DNA of 60,635 nucleotides, from the NCBI GenBank assembly GCA_018677555.1, contig JAHHOT010000034.1, positions 1-60,635 on the forward strand. The letters run 5' to 3'. Both the position numbers and the translations under genes were made by a program. Positions 1 through 9,421 of the stretch are shown here, piece by piece. Under the pieces are notes generated by a model. That model saw nothing but the letters and a program-made list of their open reading frames with translations, did not search any database and had not been told where the DNA came from. Source of the stretch: Gammaproteobacteria bacterium (GTDB lineage: Bacteria; Pseudomonadota; Gammaproteobacteria; Steroidobacterales; Woeseiaceae). Every line of letters begins with the position of its first letter. Position 1 is the stretch's first letter.

Positions 1-128
1 GTGCTGACGCTCGGCGGCGGCGGCGAAACCGGTGGCTGCGGTGACGTATCGCCGCCCGACGACCCGCCGCAGCCCGCGGTCAACGCCGTAATCAGAAAGA
101 CGACTGCGGAACGGACGATTCTGCCCAT
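1..128 (-). CDS. Lipoprotein, N-terminal part only (cut by window edge)
   Basis: The minus strand encodes MGRIVRSAVVFLITALTAGC followed by G/S-rich and then proline-rich residues (PPPP). This is a basic n-region, a hydrophobic stretch and a lipobox (LTAGC) with the cysteine at residue 20. A GGAGAGG ribosome binding site lies 5 nt before the ATG. About 42 codons are visible, so the mature domain and its function are unknown. It is the fourth gene of a minus-strand unit led by an ECF sigma factor, 43 bp downstream of the Spy-like gene. It is probably exported and anchored in the outer or inner membrane. Confidence 0.75.
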   Translation of the reverse strand, partial: MGRIVRSAVVFLITALTAGCGGSSGGDTSPQPPVSPPPPSVS

Positions 129-171
129 GGGAACCTCTCCTGTGCCACGCTGCTCGTGGTCAACGCCTGTC

Positions 172-603
172 TCAATTCTCGTCTCGTACCGATCGCAGGT
201 ATGCCATTTGCTCGTCGGTCAGCAGGTTACGCAGCTTGATCAGCATCGCCACCTGCAGTTTCTTGACCTCGTTCTCCGCTTCCAGAGCGGCCTGTACGTT
301 TTGCAATACCTTGTCTGCATCCACCGGCTTTTGGTCCAGGTCGGACAGCACACGCTGGTAAGCTTCCCGCAAGTCCCATTCGTGTTCCGCGACGTTGGCC
401 TGCACCTCGACGACCGCGGCACGGATGTCGGTGAACTGTTGCCGCGTCAGGTTCAACTGGTCCTGATGCTGCAAAATGACGTTCGGCGCAAACAGCTTGC
501 CCCGGAAGACGTCCTTGTCGCCGCCGGGCCCTTGCGCCGCCGCAGGGGCTGCCGCCAGTACGAGTAACAACAACGCGAGTTTCATTTGCTTCCATCCGTT
601 CAT
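172..603 (-). CDS. Spy/CpxP-like small periplasmic protein
   Basis: This 143-residue protein has a signal peptide (hydrophobic run LALLLLVLAAAPAAA, predicted cut after AQ) and a mature part that is almost entirely charged helix, with LTRQQFTDIRAAVVEVQ and LLTDEQMAYLRSVRDEN. The composition resembles LTxxQ-type metal-sensing or chaperone-like proteins of the CpxP/Spy/CnrX group, though only distantly. The start at 603 overlaps the stop of the upstream membrane protein (ATGA), suggesting translational coupling. An internal ATG at 585, just before the signal core, is an alternative start. Its position after a sigma factor and a membrane protein suggests an envelope-stress sensing role, which is inference. 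Confidence 0.7.
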   Translation of the reverse strand: MNGWKQMKLALLLLVLAAAPAAAQGPGGDKDVFRGKLFAPNVILQHQDQLNLTRQQFTDIRAAVVEVQANVAEHEWDLREAYQRVLSDLDQKPVDADKVLQNVQAALEAENEVKKLQVAMLIKLRNLLTDEQMAYLRSVRDEN

Positions 604-959
604 AACAACGTTTCTTCCTCGAATTCGGTTGACTCCATCAGAGTCGGAATATTTTGATAAATGTCGATGCCGTGGCGTGGGATCAGCACGTCGCTCGGCG
701 CCGTCCATAATGTGCTGCTGAGCAAATCGTCGCCGACCTCGACACCCTGCAGGTTTGATGGCTCATTCTCCGGCAGGAGACCAATCACTATGGCCAATAC
801 CGCAAGCGCCGCTGCCGTCCCGCTCAGTCGGCGGAAGCGCCGACGCTCATCGAGATACCTGGCCTCCGCAGCAACCCATACCTCATCAAATGCCGGTGCG
901 TCGCCGCTGCGCCTCTGCAGCGATTCTTTCCAGCGGCGCTTCAGTTCAGCTTCGTTCAC
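600..959 (-). CDS. Single-pass membrane protein, likely anti-sigma-type regulator
   Basis: This 119-residue protein has an N-terminal cytosolic part rich in R/E/W (residues 1-44), one transmembrane segment at about 45-63 (LSGTAAALAVLAIVIGLLP) and a roughly 55-residue acidic periplasmic tail. No zinc-binding HxxxCxxC anti-sigma motif is present. Start and stop both overlap neighbours by 4 nt: it starts in the sigma-factor stop and ends in the start of the Spy-like gene. Topology and operon position fit a membrane-bound regulator of the adjacent ECF sigma factor. No sequence family is recognised, so the role is inferred from context. Confidence 0.65.
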   Translation of the reverse strand: MNEAELKRRWKESLQRRSGDAPAFDEVWVAAEARYLDERRRFRRLSGTAAALAVLAIVIGLLPENEPSNLQGVEVGDDLLSSTLWTAPSDVLIPRHGIDIYQNIPTLMESTEFEEETLL

Positions 960-1489
960 GGTGAGCGTCCGGCAAGTTCGGCAAGCTTTACCGCCAGCGC
1001 CTTTTTTGCGCGGTCGTAGTGCACACGCGCTGTACCGACGGTGACGCCCATGACCGTGGCGGCCTGCTCGACCGTCATTTCACGGCAGAACACGAGCTCG
1101 GTGATATCGCGCTGGCGCGCAGGCAGCGCCGCCACTGCACGCCATACCAGTCGGGTTTCCCGCTCGGCCCCTGGTTCCGGCTGCTGCGAGAACGGTTCCT
1201 CTTGCGGGCCATAGCTCACAAGTAGCCGCAGGCGCGTGGACAGGCGCCGGAATCGGCTGCGCGCAAGATTCTGCACGACCCCGAACAGGAAGGTCTTCAG
1301 CGCCGACTTGTTGTCGAATCGGGCGCGGCCGCTGAGCACTTCGACGTATGCCTGTTGCATCAGGTCCTCCGCAACAGCCCGCTCGAAATTACAACGAGAG
1401 AGCGTCCAGCCGAACAACTGGCTGTGCAGGCCCTCCAGGGCCTTTCTCGAGATATGCGGATTGTTTTCCAGTGCATCGTCGTCCCTCAT
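956..1489 (-). CDS. ECF-type RNA polymerase sigma factor (sigma-70 family)
   Basis: This 177-residue protein has a region 2-like segment (LMQQAYVEVLSG...ALKTFLFGVVQNLARSRFRR, about residues 42-82) and a region 4 helix-turn-helix (LPARQRDITELVFCREMTVE...MGVTVGTARVHYDRAKKAL, about 121-165). Length and two-domain layout match ECF sigma factors. A very strong GGGAGGGG ribosome binding site precedes the ATG. It is the first gene of a minus-strand unit with a membrane protein, a Spy/CpxP-like protein and a lipoprotein. It probably directs polymerase to envelope-related promoters and is held by the next gene product, as is typical of ECF/anti-sigma pairs; this is inference. Confidence 0.9.
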   Translation of the reverse strand: MRDDDALENNPHISRKALEGLHSQLFGWTLSRCNFERAVAEDLMQQAYVEVLSGRARFDNKSALKTFLFGVVQNLARSRFRRLSTRLRLLVSYGPQEEPFSQQPEPGAERETRLVWRAVAALPARQRDITELVFCREMTVEQAATVMGVTVGTARVHYDRAKKALAVKLAELAGRSP

Positions 1490-1655
1490 GACCCCTCCCG
1501 ACTCTTTGGTGGGTCCTGAAGAAGATGCATATGACAGTCCAGGTGGTTTTCATCGACGCCAGCGCAATTCCGGGGATTACGCCCCGCAAACGGTCAGGAC
1601 GCCAATAATAGCCGCAATTGCAGCAAAGCCCGGCGATTCTGGTACGGTTCGGGCC

Positions 1656-4600
1656 ATGAGTGACGTGGGCCAATGGCAGTTCTGGATCGATCGCGGCGGG
1701 ACATTCACTGATGTCGTCGCGCTGCAGCCCGACCTGACCCTCGCAACCGCCAAGCTTCTTTCAAACAACCCCGGTTTTTACGCCGATGCGGCGGCAGAAG
1801 GGATTCGCCGCGCCATTGCCGCCTGGGAAGCGCGCACTGGCGACACTGGCGCGCTGGCGGCCGTGAAGATGGGCACGACGGTTGCGACCAACGCACTCCT
1901 CGAACGACGCGGTGCACGCACCGCGCTCGCGGTAACCCGCGGGTTCGGCGATGCGCTGGCGATCGGCTACCAGAACCGGCCCGATATTTTTGCACTGCAC
2001 ATCGAAAAACCGGCGCCGGTCCACGAGCGTGTGATCGAGATTCCGGAACGCCTCAATGCAGACGGTGACGTGGCCGAGGCGCTCGACCTCGCCGCGACGG
2101 AAAGGTTGCTGCACGACTGCCGCGATGACGGCATTACATCGCTCGCCATTTGTCTCATGCACGGTTATCAGTTCCCGCGCCACGAGAAGCAGGTCGCCGA
2201 CGTGGCACGCGCACTCGGTTTCGAACAGGTCTCGGTTTCGCACGAAGTCGAGCCGCTCGTGAAATTCGTCGGACGCGCGGAGACAACGCTGGCGGACGCC
2301 TACCTGACACCCGTGTTGAACGCCTATATCGCTAATCTTCGTCAGGCTTTGCAAGCAGTGCGTGAGCCGGAGCGGCTGCTGTTCATGCAGAGCAACGGCG
2401 GGCTGGTGGTGGCCGACAAGTTTCGCGGCAAGGACAGTGTTCTGTCCGGACCTGCTGCTGGCGTCGTCGGCATGGCAGAGAGCGCCGCTGTCGCGGGGTT
2501 CGATCGCCTCGTCGGTTTCGATATGGGCGGAACGTCGACCGACGTTTCCGCGTTTACCGGCGAATATGAGCGCAGCAACGAATCGGAGATCTCGGGCGTT
2601 CGCCTGCGCTCGCCCATGATGAAGATTCATACGATCGCCGCTGGCGGCGGCTCCGTTCTGCGCTTTGCCGACGGTCGCTACCAGGTCGGGCCGGCATCGG
2701 CAGGCGCGGATCCCGGACCAGCCTGCTACCGCCGCGACGGGCCGCTGACGGTCACCGATGCGAATGTCGTGCTCGGCCGCATCCCGGTCGACTTTTTTCC
2801 GGCCGTGTTCGGCCCGCGCGGCGATCAGACGCTCGATACGACAGCGGCAACGCGCAAGTTCGTGTCGCTGCAGCAACAGATCAGGCACGAAGCCGGTGGC
2901 GCGGCGTCAATTCACGACATCGCCGCGGGTTTTTTGACGATCGCCGTCGAGAGCATGGCGAATGCCATCCGCAGAATCACGGTCGAGCGCGGGGAAGATG
3001 TGCGCGACTTCACTTTGTGCTGCTTTGGCGGCGCAGCCGGGCAACACGCCTGTCTCGTTGCGGACGTGCTCGGCATGAACTCGATCTGGCTGCACCCCAT
3101 GGCGGGCGTGCTATCCGCATACGGCATGGGCCTCGCCGATATCCGGGTCGAGCAGCAGAAGACGATCGAGTTGCCGTTTAGCATGAAAAACCTCGACACC
3201 GTCCGCGCCGCGTGCGGGACACTGCGCGACGCTTGTGATGCATCGCTGGCGGAACAGCAGGTGCCACATGAGAACCGGGTTTTCGACAGTCGCGTCGGAT
3301 TGCGCGTAGCAGGTTCCGATACCGTCATCAGCGTGACCCTCGGTGAATACGCAGAGATGGGACAGGCCTTCGGCGCGCAGTATCGCCACCGCTTCGGGAC
3401 CGAGCCCATCGGGAAGCTCGTCGTTGCAACGGCCAGCGTGGAAGCTACCGGTCGTGAAAACACCTGGCAGGAAGCGACCCTTGCATCCGGCGCAGCGCCG
3501 GCGCCGGCGGCAGAGACGCGATTGTGGACAGGCGGGGATTGGCGCGAAGCGCCGGTCTACCGGCGACGCGACCTGCCGGCGGGCTTCACCTGCGGCGGTC
3601 CAGCCATCGTCGTAGAGGACAACAGCACCACCGTTATCGATCCTTGCTGGCAAGGTCAGGTGGAGAGCCACGGGCACCTCGTGCTGACGCGGGTAGCGAC
3701 GCAACACAGGCAATCGTCCGATGAACCCGTTGACGCCGCACCCGATCCCGTGCGACTTGAAGTATTCAACCGCCTGTTCATGCACATCGCCGAGCAGATG
3801 GGCACGGTCCTGCAGCAAACCGCCCTGTCCGTGAATATCCGCGAGAGGCTCGATTTCTCCTGTGCGCTTTTCGATACCGAGGGACGACTCGTTTCCAACG
3901 CGCCGCATATGCCTGTGCACCTCGGCTCCATGGGCGAGAGCGTGCGCAGCGTAATGCGGCACGTCGGCGAGGAGTTGCAGCCCGGCGATGCAGTGATGCT
4001 GAACTCACCGTATAACGGCGGCACACACCTGCCGGACATTACCGTGGTAACGCCGTGGTTCGAAAACGAAGCGCGGCCGCTGTTCTACCTGGCATCACGC
4101 GCGCATCACGCCGATATTGGCGGCATCACGCCGGGATCGATGCCCGCGCAGAGCCGCATCATCGACGACGAAGGGGTGTTGATCGACAATTTCTTCCTGG
4201 TACGGGCGGGCGAACTGCAAATCGATGAAACACTGAAACTGCTTGGCGGCGCCAGGCATCCGGCGCGCAATCCGGCACAGAACATCGCCGATCTGAAGGC
4301 ACAACTTGCCGCCAACCAGCACGGCATTCGTCAACTGCAAAAGGCCATAGATCGCTACGGTATGCACACGGTGCAGCGGTACCTGCGCTTCGTACGGGAA
4401 AATGCGGCGGCTAGCGTTCGCCGATTGCTCGATGGGCTGAGCGATGGCGCATTCAGCTACGAACTGGATAGCGGCGATCAGATTTCAGTGGCAATAAAGG
4501 TCGACCGCAGCCGGGCCACGGCGACGATCGACTTCACCGGTACGTCGCCGCAATCCTCGACAAATTTCAATGCGCCGGAAGCGGTCACCCGTGCCGCGGT

Positions 4601-5279
4601 GCTGTATGTCTTTCGCGCGATGATCCGCGAAGAAATCCCGATGAACGAAGGCTGCCTCGAGCCGCTGCAAATCAAGATACCCCATGGCAGCATGCTGAGC
4701 CCGGCGGCGCCGGCTGCCGTTGTCGCCGGAAATGTCGAAACGTCGCAATGCGTCACGGATGCGATGTTCGGCGCCCTCGGTGCACTCGCGGCGTCACAGG
4801 GCACGATGAACAACCTGAGTTTCGGCAACGATCGTGTGCAATATTACGAAACCATTTGCGGTGGTGCCGGCGCCGGGCCGGGTTTCGACGGAGCGGATGC
4901 CGTGCACACGCACATGACCAATTCGCGCATGACCGATGTCGAAGTGCTGGAACAGAAATTCCCGGTGACGGTACAGACGTTCAGCGTGCGCCGGGGATCC
5001 GGGGGCACCGGGCGCTGGCGCGGCGGCGACGGCGCGCTGCGTCACCTGATTTTTCATGAGCCGGTTGACGCGTCAATCCTGTCGAATCACCGCCGTATCG
5101 CGCCGTTCGGCATGGCCGGGGGCTGCCCCGCTGCGGTCGGTATCAACAAGCTCATCCGCGCCGACGGCAGCGAAGCGCTCCTCGAGGGAACGGCGAGCCT
5201 GCAACTCGGGGTGGGCGACAGCATTGTTATTGAAACGCCGGGCGGCGGCGGCTTTGGCCGGCCGGCCGAAGAAGACTAG
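1656..5279 (+). CDS. 5-oxoprolinase/hydantoinase, fused HyuA-HyuB type
   Basis: This 1207-residue protein carries both halves of the ATP-dependent oxoprolinase family. The HyuA-like N-terminal half (about 1-690) has [24 protein letters not shown], an ATPase-like phosphate loop [10 protein letters not shown] and AAGGGS. The HyuB-like C-terminal half (about 700-1207) has [29 protein letters not shown] and a glycine-rich end ([10 protein letters not shown]). Fused enzymes of this length open 5-oxoproline (pyroglutamate) or a hydantoin with ATP, giving glutamate in the first case. The ATG at 1656 is preferred because homology begins there; the frame extends further upstream without conserved sequence. 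The stop codon lies inside a long palindrome shared with the convergent gene. Confidence 0.9.
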   Translation: MSDVGQWQFWIDRGGTFTDVVALQPDLTLATAKLLSNNPGFYADAAAEGIRRAIAAWEARTGDTGALAAVKMGTTVATNALLERRGARTALAVTRGFGDALAIGYQNRPDIFALHIEKPAPVHERVIEIPERLNADGDVAEALDLAATERLLHDCRDDGITSLAICLMHGYQFPRHEKQVADVARALGFEQVSVSHEVEPLVKFVGRAETTLADAYLTPVLNAYIANLRQALQAVREPERLLFMQSNGGLVVADKFRGKDSVLSGPAAGVVGMAESAAVAGFDRLVGFDMGGTSTDVSAFTGEYERSNESEISGVRLRSPMMKIHTIAAGGGSVLRFADGRYQVGPASAGADPGPACYRRDGPLTVTDANVVLGRIPVDFFPAVFGPRGDQTLDTTAATRKFVSLQQQIRHEAGGAASIHDIAAGFLTIAVESMANAIRRITVERGEDVRDFTLCCFGGAAGQHACLVADVLGMNSIWLHPMAGVLSAYGMGLADIRVEQQKTIELPFSMKNLDTVRAACGTLRDACDASLAEQQVPHENRVFDSRVGLRVAGSDTVISVTLGEYAEMGQAFGAQYRHRFGTEPIGKLVVATASVEATGRENTWQEATLASGAAPAPAAETRLWTGGDWREAPVYRRRDLPAGFTCGGPAIVVEDNSTTVIDPCWQGQVESHGHLVLTRVATQHRQSSDEPVDAAPDPVRLEVFNRLFMHIAEQMGTVLQQTALSVNIRERLDFSCALFDTEGRLVSNAPHMPVHLGSMGESVRSVMRHVGEELQPGDAVMLNSPYNGGTHLPDITVVTPWFENEARPLFYLASRAHHADIGGITPGSMPAQSRIIDDEGVLIDNFFLVRAGELQIDETLKLLGGARHPARNPAQNIADLKAQLAANQHGIRQLQKAIDRYGMHTVQRYLRFVRENAAASVRRLLDGLSDGAFSYELDSGDQISVAIKVDRSRATATIDFTGTSPQSSTNFNAPEAVTRAAVLYVFRAMIREEIPMNEGCLEPLQIKIPHGSMLSPAAPAAVVAGNVETSQCVTDAMFGALGALAASQGTMNNLSFGNDRVQYYETICGGAGAGPGFDGADAVHTHMTNSRMTDVEVLEQKFPVTVQTFSVRRGSGGTGRWRGGDGALRHLIFHEPVDASILSNHRRIAPFGMAGGCPAAVGINKLIRADGSEALLEGTASLQLGVGDSIVIETPGGGGFGRPAEED

Positions 5280-5325
5280 GAGTCTGTTGAAAAAGCCATG
5301 GTTGGCTTTTTCAACAGACTCCTAG
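5276..5325. terminator. Perfect 23-bp-armed palindrome, likely bidirectional terminator
   Basis: The left arm is 5276-5298, the 4-nt loop TGGT is 5299-5302 and the right arm is 5303-5325; the arms are exact reverse complements. Each arm carries a run of five A or T (GAAAAAGCC / GGCTTTTTC). The hairpin can therefore form on either transcript, although the T-run lies within the stem. The TAG of the oxoprolinase (5277-5279) and the TAG of the convergent sheath-like gene (5322-5324) both lie inside the arms. Confidence 0.8.
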
Positions 5326-6875
5326 GCCACCGCGGCGTTGACCGGACCGAACGCGGTCGTGGCGACACGGAAACCGGTGACCGTCTGGTGCAGCGTCAAC
5401 GCCAGCTCCTCGTCGTCGCCTGCCGGCTGGAAAGTCAGCAATATGCTGACACCGCGATCCGCGTCCGCAGCGTGCGATTCGAAGCCCGCGTTGCATTGCA
5501 CGGCAAAACGACCGCCCTCGAAAGCGCCTGCCTGCGCAAGCTGCGACATGTAACCGTCGACCTGCCCGAGCAGCCGCTCGGCAATGGCTTCCTCGTCCTG
5601 TTCGAACACTGCCCATCGCGTTGCGCGTTCAATCGCCCGCGTAATCGTGAGGCACAGGCGCCGCACTCGCAGGCGGCTATAGCGCCTGTCCATCTGGCTG
5701 CCGCTGCCCATGGTGACCGATCCGCAGACCTTGGCGCGGCCTGCCGCCGACTCCGCGACCACGTTCAGACCGGCACGCACCAGTGCCTGCGCCTCCTCGG
5801 GCGAGACTTCCGACGCTGGCCGATACTTTCTGTTGATCGACAAACCAGACTGGTTCAGGTCTTCCCAGGCCCCATACTGCCGGTCGAGCTTGCAAACGAG
5901 CCCGGCGATGGCACCACCGATGCAGCGCGGCGATGTTTGCGCATCGTCGCGCAGGTTCATGCGGGGAAAGTAGGACAGCATGTTCGGGCTCGAAAAACCG
6001 GCGTCCCGGACCCCTTTCAATGCGTCGACAGGCGTGTGCCAGTTCTCTGGCGGGTCCATAACCAGCATGGCGCCGCGCTTGCGGCAATACAGCTCCGCTG
6101 CCAGCGTCGCCGCCGGCCCGAGATCGACGCCGCGCGCCGGCGGTGGCAGATACAGGAGATCGAAACGCTCTACCTGGTCCAGTGCGAACAGGCCGGTGCC
6201 ACGCACAGCAGAACCAACCAGGTCATAGTCCGACAACGCCTGCCCGTCGCTGCCACGTTGCGCGTGCCCGGCGTAGGACGCTTCGAAGCGCGTACCAAAG
6301 CGGCTTGTGCGTGTCGGCCGACAGTTGGGTAGCGGCTCCTGAACCCGAATCAGCGAGGAATCGAGCAACACATCCGCAACGAAATTGCGGGCGCCCTCGC
6401 GACACGACAGCCGCAGGTATATTTCCTGGTCCGCAACCAGGCTGGTATCCGGAGCAACCCGCTGGATCACGAGGTTAAAGCGCTCCTCATCGCCATCCGC
6501 GATGCCATCGTAATCGACTGCCGCGCGAATGTTCTCCGTGGAACCCGGCTCCAGCGCACGCAACACCAGCGCGTCGCCGTTGGCCGGCAGGCAGACCATC
6601 GCGCCGCGCGCATTGTTGGCCACCCGCACGACGTACAACTTCCTGCCGCCGTGCTCGAAAAACTGTTCGACCGCCGGCCCGAGCGCACTGCGCCGCCAGA
6701 TACTGCCGAAGCGACGCGTAAATGCCGCGAAATTTTCGACCAGCACAGGCGTGTTCAACGGACCGCGTAGCGCACGACCGACGAACGCCGCTGTGGTTTC
6801 GTGCGTGAATTCGATGGCGCGCTCGAACGGCGCTATTTCCGAGACCGTAAAGCCACGGTTGAACTCATCCGACAA
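5322..6875 (-). CDS. Phage tail sheath-like protein (orphan)
   Basis: This 517-residue protein has sheath hallmarks. The N-terminus has TAAFVGRALRGPLNTPVLV and FAAFTRRFG (residues about 29-57). The C-terminal sheath domain has RRLCLTITRAIERATRWAVFE, a VDGYMSQLAQAGAFEGGRF segment and GVSILLTFQP. In phages and contractile injection systems this protein forms the contractile sheath around the tail tube. No tube, baseplate, spike, ClpV-like or capsid gene lies nearby; the neighbours are metabolic. The start is TTG at 6875, with GGAGA 6-7 nt upstream; the nearest ATG is out of frame. Composition resembles its neighbours, so recent phage origin is not evident. Its function as a lone gene is unknown. 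Confidence 0.8.
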   Translation of the reverse strand: MSDEFNRGFTVSEIAPFERAIEFTHETTAAFVGRALRGPLNTPVLVENFAAFTRRFGSIWRRSALGPAVEQFFEHGGRKLYVVRVANNARGAMVCLPANGDALVLRALEPGSTENIRAAVDYDGIADGDEERFNLVIQRVAPDTSLVADQEIYLRLSCREGARNFVADVLLDSSLIRVQEPLPNCRPTRTSRFGTRFEASYAGHAQRGSDGQALSDYDLVGSAVRGTGLFALDQVERFDLLYLPPPARGVDLGPAATLAAELYCRKRGAMLVMDPPENWHTPVDALKGVRDAGFSSPNMLSYFPRMNLRDDAQTSPRCIGGAIAGLVCKLDRQYGAWEDLNQSGLSINRKYRPASEVSPEEAQALVRAGLNVVAESAAGRAKVCGSVTMGSGSQMDRRYSRLRVRRLCLTITRAIERATRWAVFEQDEEAIAERLLGQVDGYMSQLAQAGAFEGGRFAVQCNAGFESHAADADRGVSILLTFQPAGDDEELALTLHQTVTGFRVATTAFGPVNAAVA

Positions 6876-6990
6876 ATCGTTCTCCGCGAATTTGCGTCAG
6901 ACACCTGTCGCCATATTCTAACCTGAATCTCCGCCAGATCGCGGCTTGTGGTGTGAGGCACCGTTCTCTGCGACAATGCGGTAGCAACTT

Positions 6991-8055
6991 ATGCCAGATG
7001 CCAACCTCCTGAATTCGCGCTTCCCCGCGCTCGGCCGGCAATATCCGACGGTGCAGCTCGCGACATTGCCGACGCCGGTCATCGAGCACCAGCTGCGCGG
7101 CGGCGGCCAAAAAATGAGCGTATTCGTCAAGTGCGATGACCGCAGCGCGGAACTGTACGGCGGCAACAAGGTGCGCAAGCTGGAGTACCTGCTGGCGCGG
7201 GCGCGGCGCAAAAAGCGCCGGCATATAGCGACCTTTGGCGCAGTCGGCTCGCATCACGCCCTCGCAACCGCTCTTTTCGCGGAGCAATGCGGCTTCGAAT
7301 GCACCTGTTTTCTGTCCCACCAGCGCCGCAGCCCGTCGATTGCAACCACGCTCAACATGCATCTGCGTCACAACACGGAAATAGTGCGCTACGGCGGAAG
7401 ATACAGCGAGCGCATTGCGACGCTGCGACAGCATCTGTGGCCGCGCGACGCCTGGGTCATCCCGGCAGGTGGCTCCTCGTGGCTCGGCACACTCGGTTTT
7501 GTCAACGCAGGGCTCGAACTGGGCGCACAGGTCGACGCCGGCGAACTGCCGGTGCCGGACCGTATTTACGTCGCCGCGGGCACCCTGGGCACCGTAGCCG
7601 GGCTGGCGCTGGGTCTGGTGCTGGCCGGGCTGCCGTCCGCGGTCCATGCCGTCAGGGTCACCGAACCGTCGTATTCCGGCGAACAGCTCTTGCAGCGCCT
7701 GCTGCAAAAAACGGCAATGATGCTGCACCGCGCGGATGCGACCGTGCCGGCGCATCTCGATCGACACATCAATATCCGCCTGCGGCACTCGTTTTTCGCC
7801 GGCGGCTACGCGCACTGCGACGACGCGACGAGGGTCGCCGTGCGGCGCGCTAAAGACGACATGAATCTCGAGCTGGAAGCTACCTACACCGGCAAGGCGA
7901 TGGCCGCGCTGCTGTCGGACATCGATTCGCATGGCAGCAGCGGCGACACGGTGCTTTTCTGGAATACCTACAGTTCGGCAATCTTACCGGTGTCCGGCAT
8001 CGCGCCGCAGGACACCAGCCGGCTGCCGGCTGATTTTCTGGCTTATTATTCCTGA
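6991..8055 (+). CDS. PLP-dependent D-cysteine desulfhydrase / ACC deaminase family enzyme
   Basis: This 354-residue fold-type II PLP enzyme has the family signature ELYGGNKVRKLEYLLA, with the likely PLP lysine at K60. It also has a phosphate-binding AAGTLGTVAG segment (about residues 193-202) and FGAVGSHHALA for cofactor and substrate contacts. Family members release ammonia and sulfide or 2-oxobutyrate from D-cysteine or aminocyclopropane carboxylate. The substrate cannot be told from sequence alone. It is transcribed divergently from the sheath-like gene with 115 bp between them, and its end overlaps a short minus-strand frame by 10 bp. Confidence 0.85.
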   Translation: MPDANLLNSRFPALGRQYPTVQLATLPTPVIEHQLRGGGQKMSVFVKCDDRSAELYGGNKVRKLEYLLARARRKKRRHIATFGAVGSHHALATALFAEQCGFECTCFLSHQRRSPSIATTLNMHLRHNTEIVRYGGRYSERIATLRQHLWPRDAWVIPAGGSSWLGTLGFVNAGLELGAQVDAGELPVPDRIYVAAGTLGTVAGLALGLVLAGLPSAVHAVRVTEPSYSGEQLLQRLLQKTAMMLHRADATVPAHLDRHINIRLRHSFFAGGYAHCDDATRVAVRRAKDDMNLELEATYTGKAMAALLSDIDSHGSSGDTVLFWNTYSSAILPVSGIAPQDTSRLPADFLAYYS

Positions 8056-8198
8056 TCGCCGGCTGATTTCGGATCGCGCTGCGCGTCGTCGCCACGCCGC
8101 TCGCGTTCCTTGCGCGCTTCGCGTTGTTCCTGCTCGCGGCGATCGATTTCGCCGAGCATCAGGTCAAGCCATTCACTCACTGGCAACGGTTTCGCCAT
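8046..8198 (-). CDS. Possible small charged protein (50 aa)
   Basis: A short frame MAKPLPVSEWLDLMLGEIDR continues into a very charged, helix-prone tail rich in E, R, Q and K. GAGG lies 6 nt before the ATG, and the start sits 26 nt inside the end of the L,D-transpeptidase gene, suggesting coupling. Its end overlaps the convergent PLP enzyme gene. No family is recognised. The ribosome binding site and coupling favour a real gene, but size and low complexity keep this tentative. Confidence 0.45.
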   Translation of the reverse strand: MAKPLPVSEWLDLMLGEIDRREQEQREARKERERRGDDAQRDPKSAGDQE

Positions 8199-9333
8199 CG
8201 GCAACCTCGGCTTCCGACGGCGCATCGAGAATCGCACGAATCTCCTCGAGCGTCGGCGCCTCGGGATCGCGTTGCACGGTATTACGAACCACGCGCACGC
8301 GCTCGAGAACCTCGTCCGCGTCTGCCGCAAGAACGCGCACCGGGATACCGCGCGCGTCGCTGACGGCGGCACGCGCCAGCGCCTGCTCGTGCTGCTCGAC
8401 GAATGCACCGGATTCGCCGCGCACCGCGGCAAACAGATCTTGCAGGCGCTGCTCCGTATCCACCGTATCGTCCTGCAAGGCGGGATGTGCCTCGAGATAA
8501 AGCTGCCCGTCACGCCGACCCGCCAGGTATGGCTCATTGACGATCGTGACGGATTCACCGCGCTGCACCAGCGAATACAGGAGTTCGATATTCTCGGGAT
8601 AGAGACGCACGCAACCGTGGCTTACCCGCATGCCGACCCCGTAGGGCTGATTGGTGCCGTGAATGAGGTAGCCCGGCATGTCAAGCTGCAGGACATGGCG
8701 TCCGAGCGGATTATCGGGCCCGGGCGGCACGACCGACGGCAACGGGTCGCCGGCTTCCGCGTGCTCCTTGCGCACCGATGCCGGAACATACCATGTCGGG
8801 TCCTGCGCCTTGCCGATAACGGTGGCTTCGCCCAGCGGCGTTTCCCAGCCGACGCGACCGATGCCAATCGGAAAAGTCATGACGACCTGCTGCTCGCCGT
8901 CGTTCACCGGCGGATAGTAAAACAGCCGTTTGGACGCAATGTTCAGCACGAGCCCCTCGCGCGGCGTATCCGGCAGGACGTACTGCGTAGGCAGCAGCAC
9001 CGGCGTGCCCTCCCCCGGCAGCCAGGGATCGACCCCGGGGTTGGCAATCAACAGCTCGTCGTAGCCGAGGCCGTATTCGCGCGCCAGGTCGGAAAACGTG
9101 TCGCGCTGACCGGTTCGCACGAGCTGCGGCTCACCGATGACGTCCTGGTCCGGCGATGCCAGCGCGAAGTAGTTGCGGTTGATCGGGTCCAGCTCGGGTC
9201 GCGCTTGCGCACGCGCCAGCGATGCGCCTGCGTCCGCACCCTCGCCAGGGTCCGGGTAAGGACCGAGCAGCGAACAGGCCGGCAGAATGACGACCGCCAG
9301 TGACAGCGTGAATGGTCTTGAGAATGCGTGCAA
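8173..9333 (-). CDS. L,D-transpeptidase lipoprotein (ErfK/YbiS family)
   Basis: This 386-residue protein starts with a lipoprotein signal (LAVVILPAC, cysteine about residue 20). A LysM-like segment follows (LVRTGQRDTFSDLAREYGL, about 71-90, with NPGVDPWLP), then a YkuD catalytic domain. The domain has IHGTNQPYGVGMRVSHGCVR with H239 and catalytic C241. The family crosslinks peptidoglycan or attaches Braun-type lipoproteins in the periplasm. The C-terminal 100 residues are acidic and helix-like. The start is uncertain: the first in-frame start is a TTG without a good ribosome binding site. A small frame begins within its last codons. Confidence 0.88.
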   Translation of the reverse strand: MHAFSRPFTLSLAVVILPACSLLGPYPDPGEGADAGASLARAQARPELDPINRNYFALASPDQDVIGEPQLVRTGQRDTFSDLAREYGLGYDELLIANPGVDPWLPGEGTPVLLPTQYVLPDTPREGLVLNIASKRLFYYPPVNDGEQQVVMTFPIGIGRVGWETPLGEATVIGKAQDPTWYVPASVRKEHAEAGDPLPSVVPPGPDNPLGRHVLQLDMPGYLIHGTNQPYGVGMRVSHGCVRLYPENIELLYSLVQRGESVTIVNEPYLAGRRDGQLYLEAHPALQDDTVDTEQRLQDLFAAVRGESGAFVEQHEQALARAAVSDARGIPVRVLAADADEVLERVRVVRNTVQRDPEAPTLEEIRAILDAPSEAEVADGETVASE

Positions 9334-9421
9334 TGATTTGCCAGTTGCAGTGCCCAGGCTGCGGATTCTCGCAGAAATACCGCAAGGGTACTATCCTGCA
9401 GCAGGCGGGCCGGCTGCGACG

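Noticed and set aside
1761-2888. Long open frame antisense to the oxoprolinase
   Set aside because: Long antisense frames are common in GC-rich coding DNA; this one mirrors a well-conserved gene and has no family motifs. The same holds for long frames opposite fdsA (35067-36407), the sheath gene (5298-6332) and the thiolase (51341-53407).
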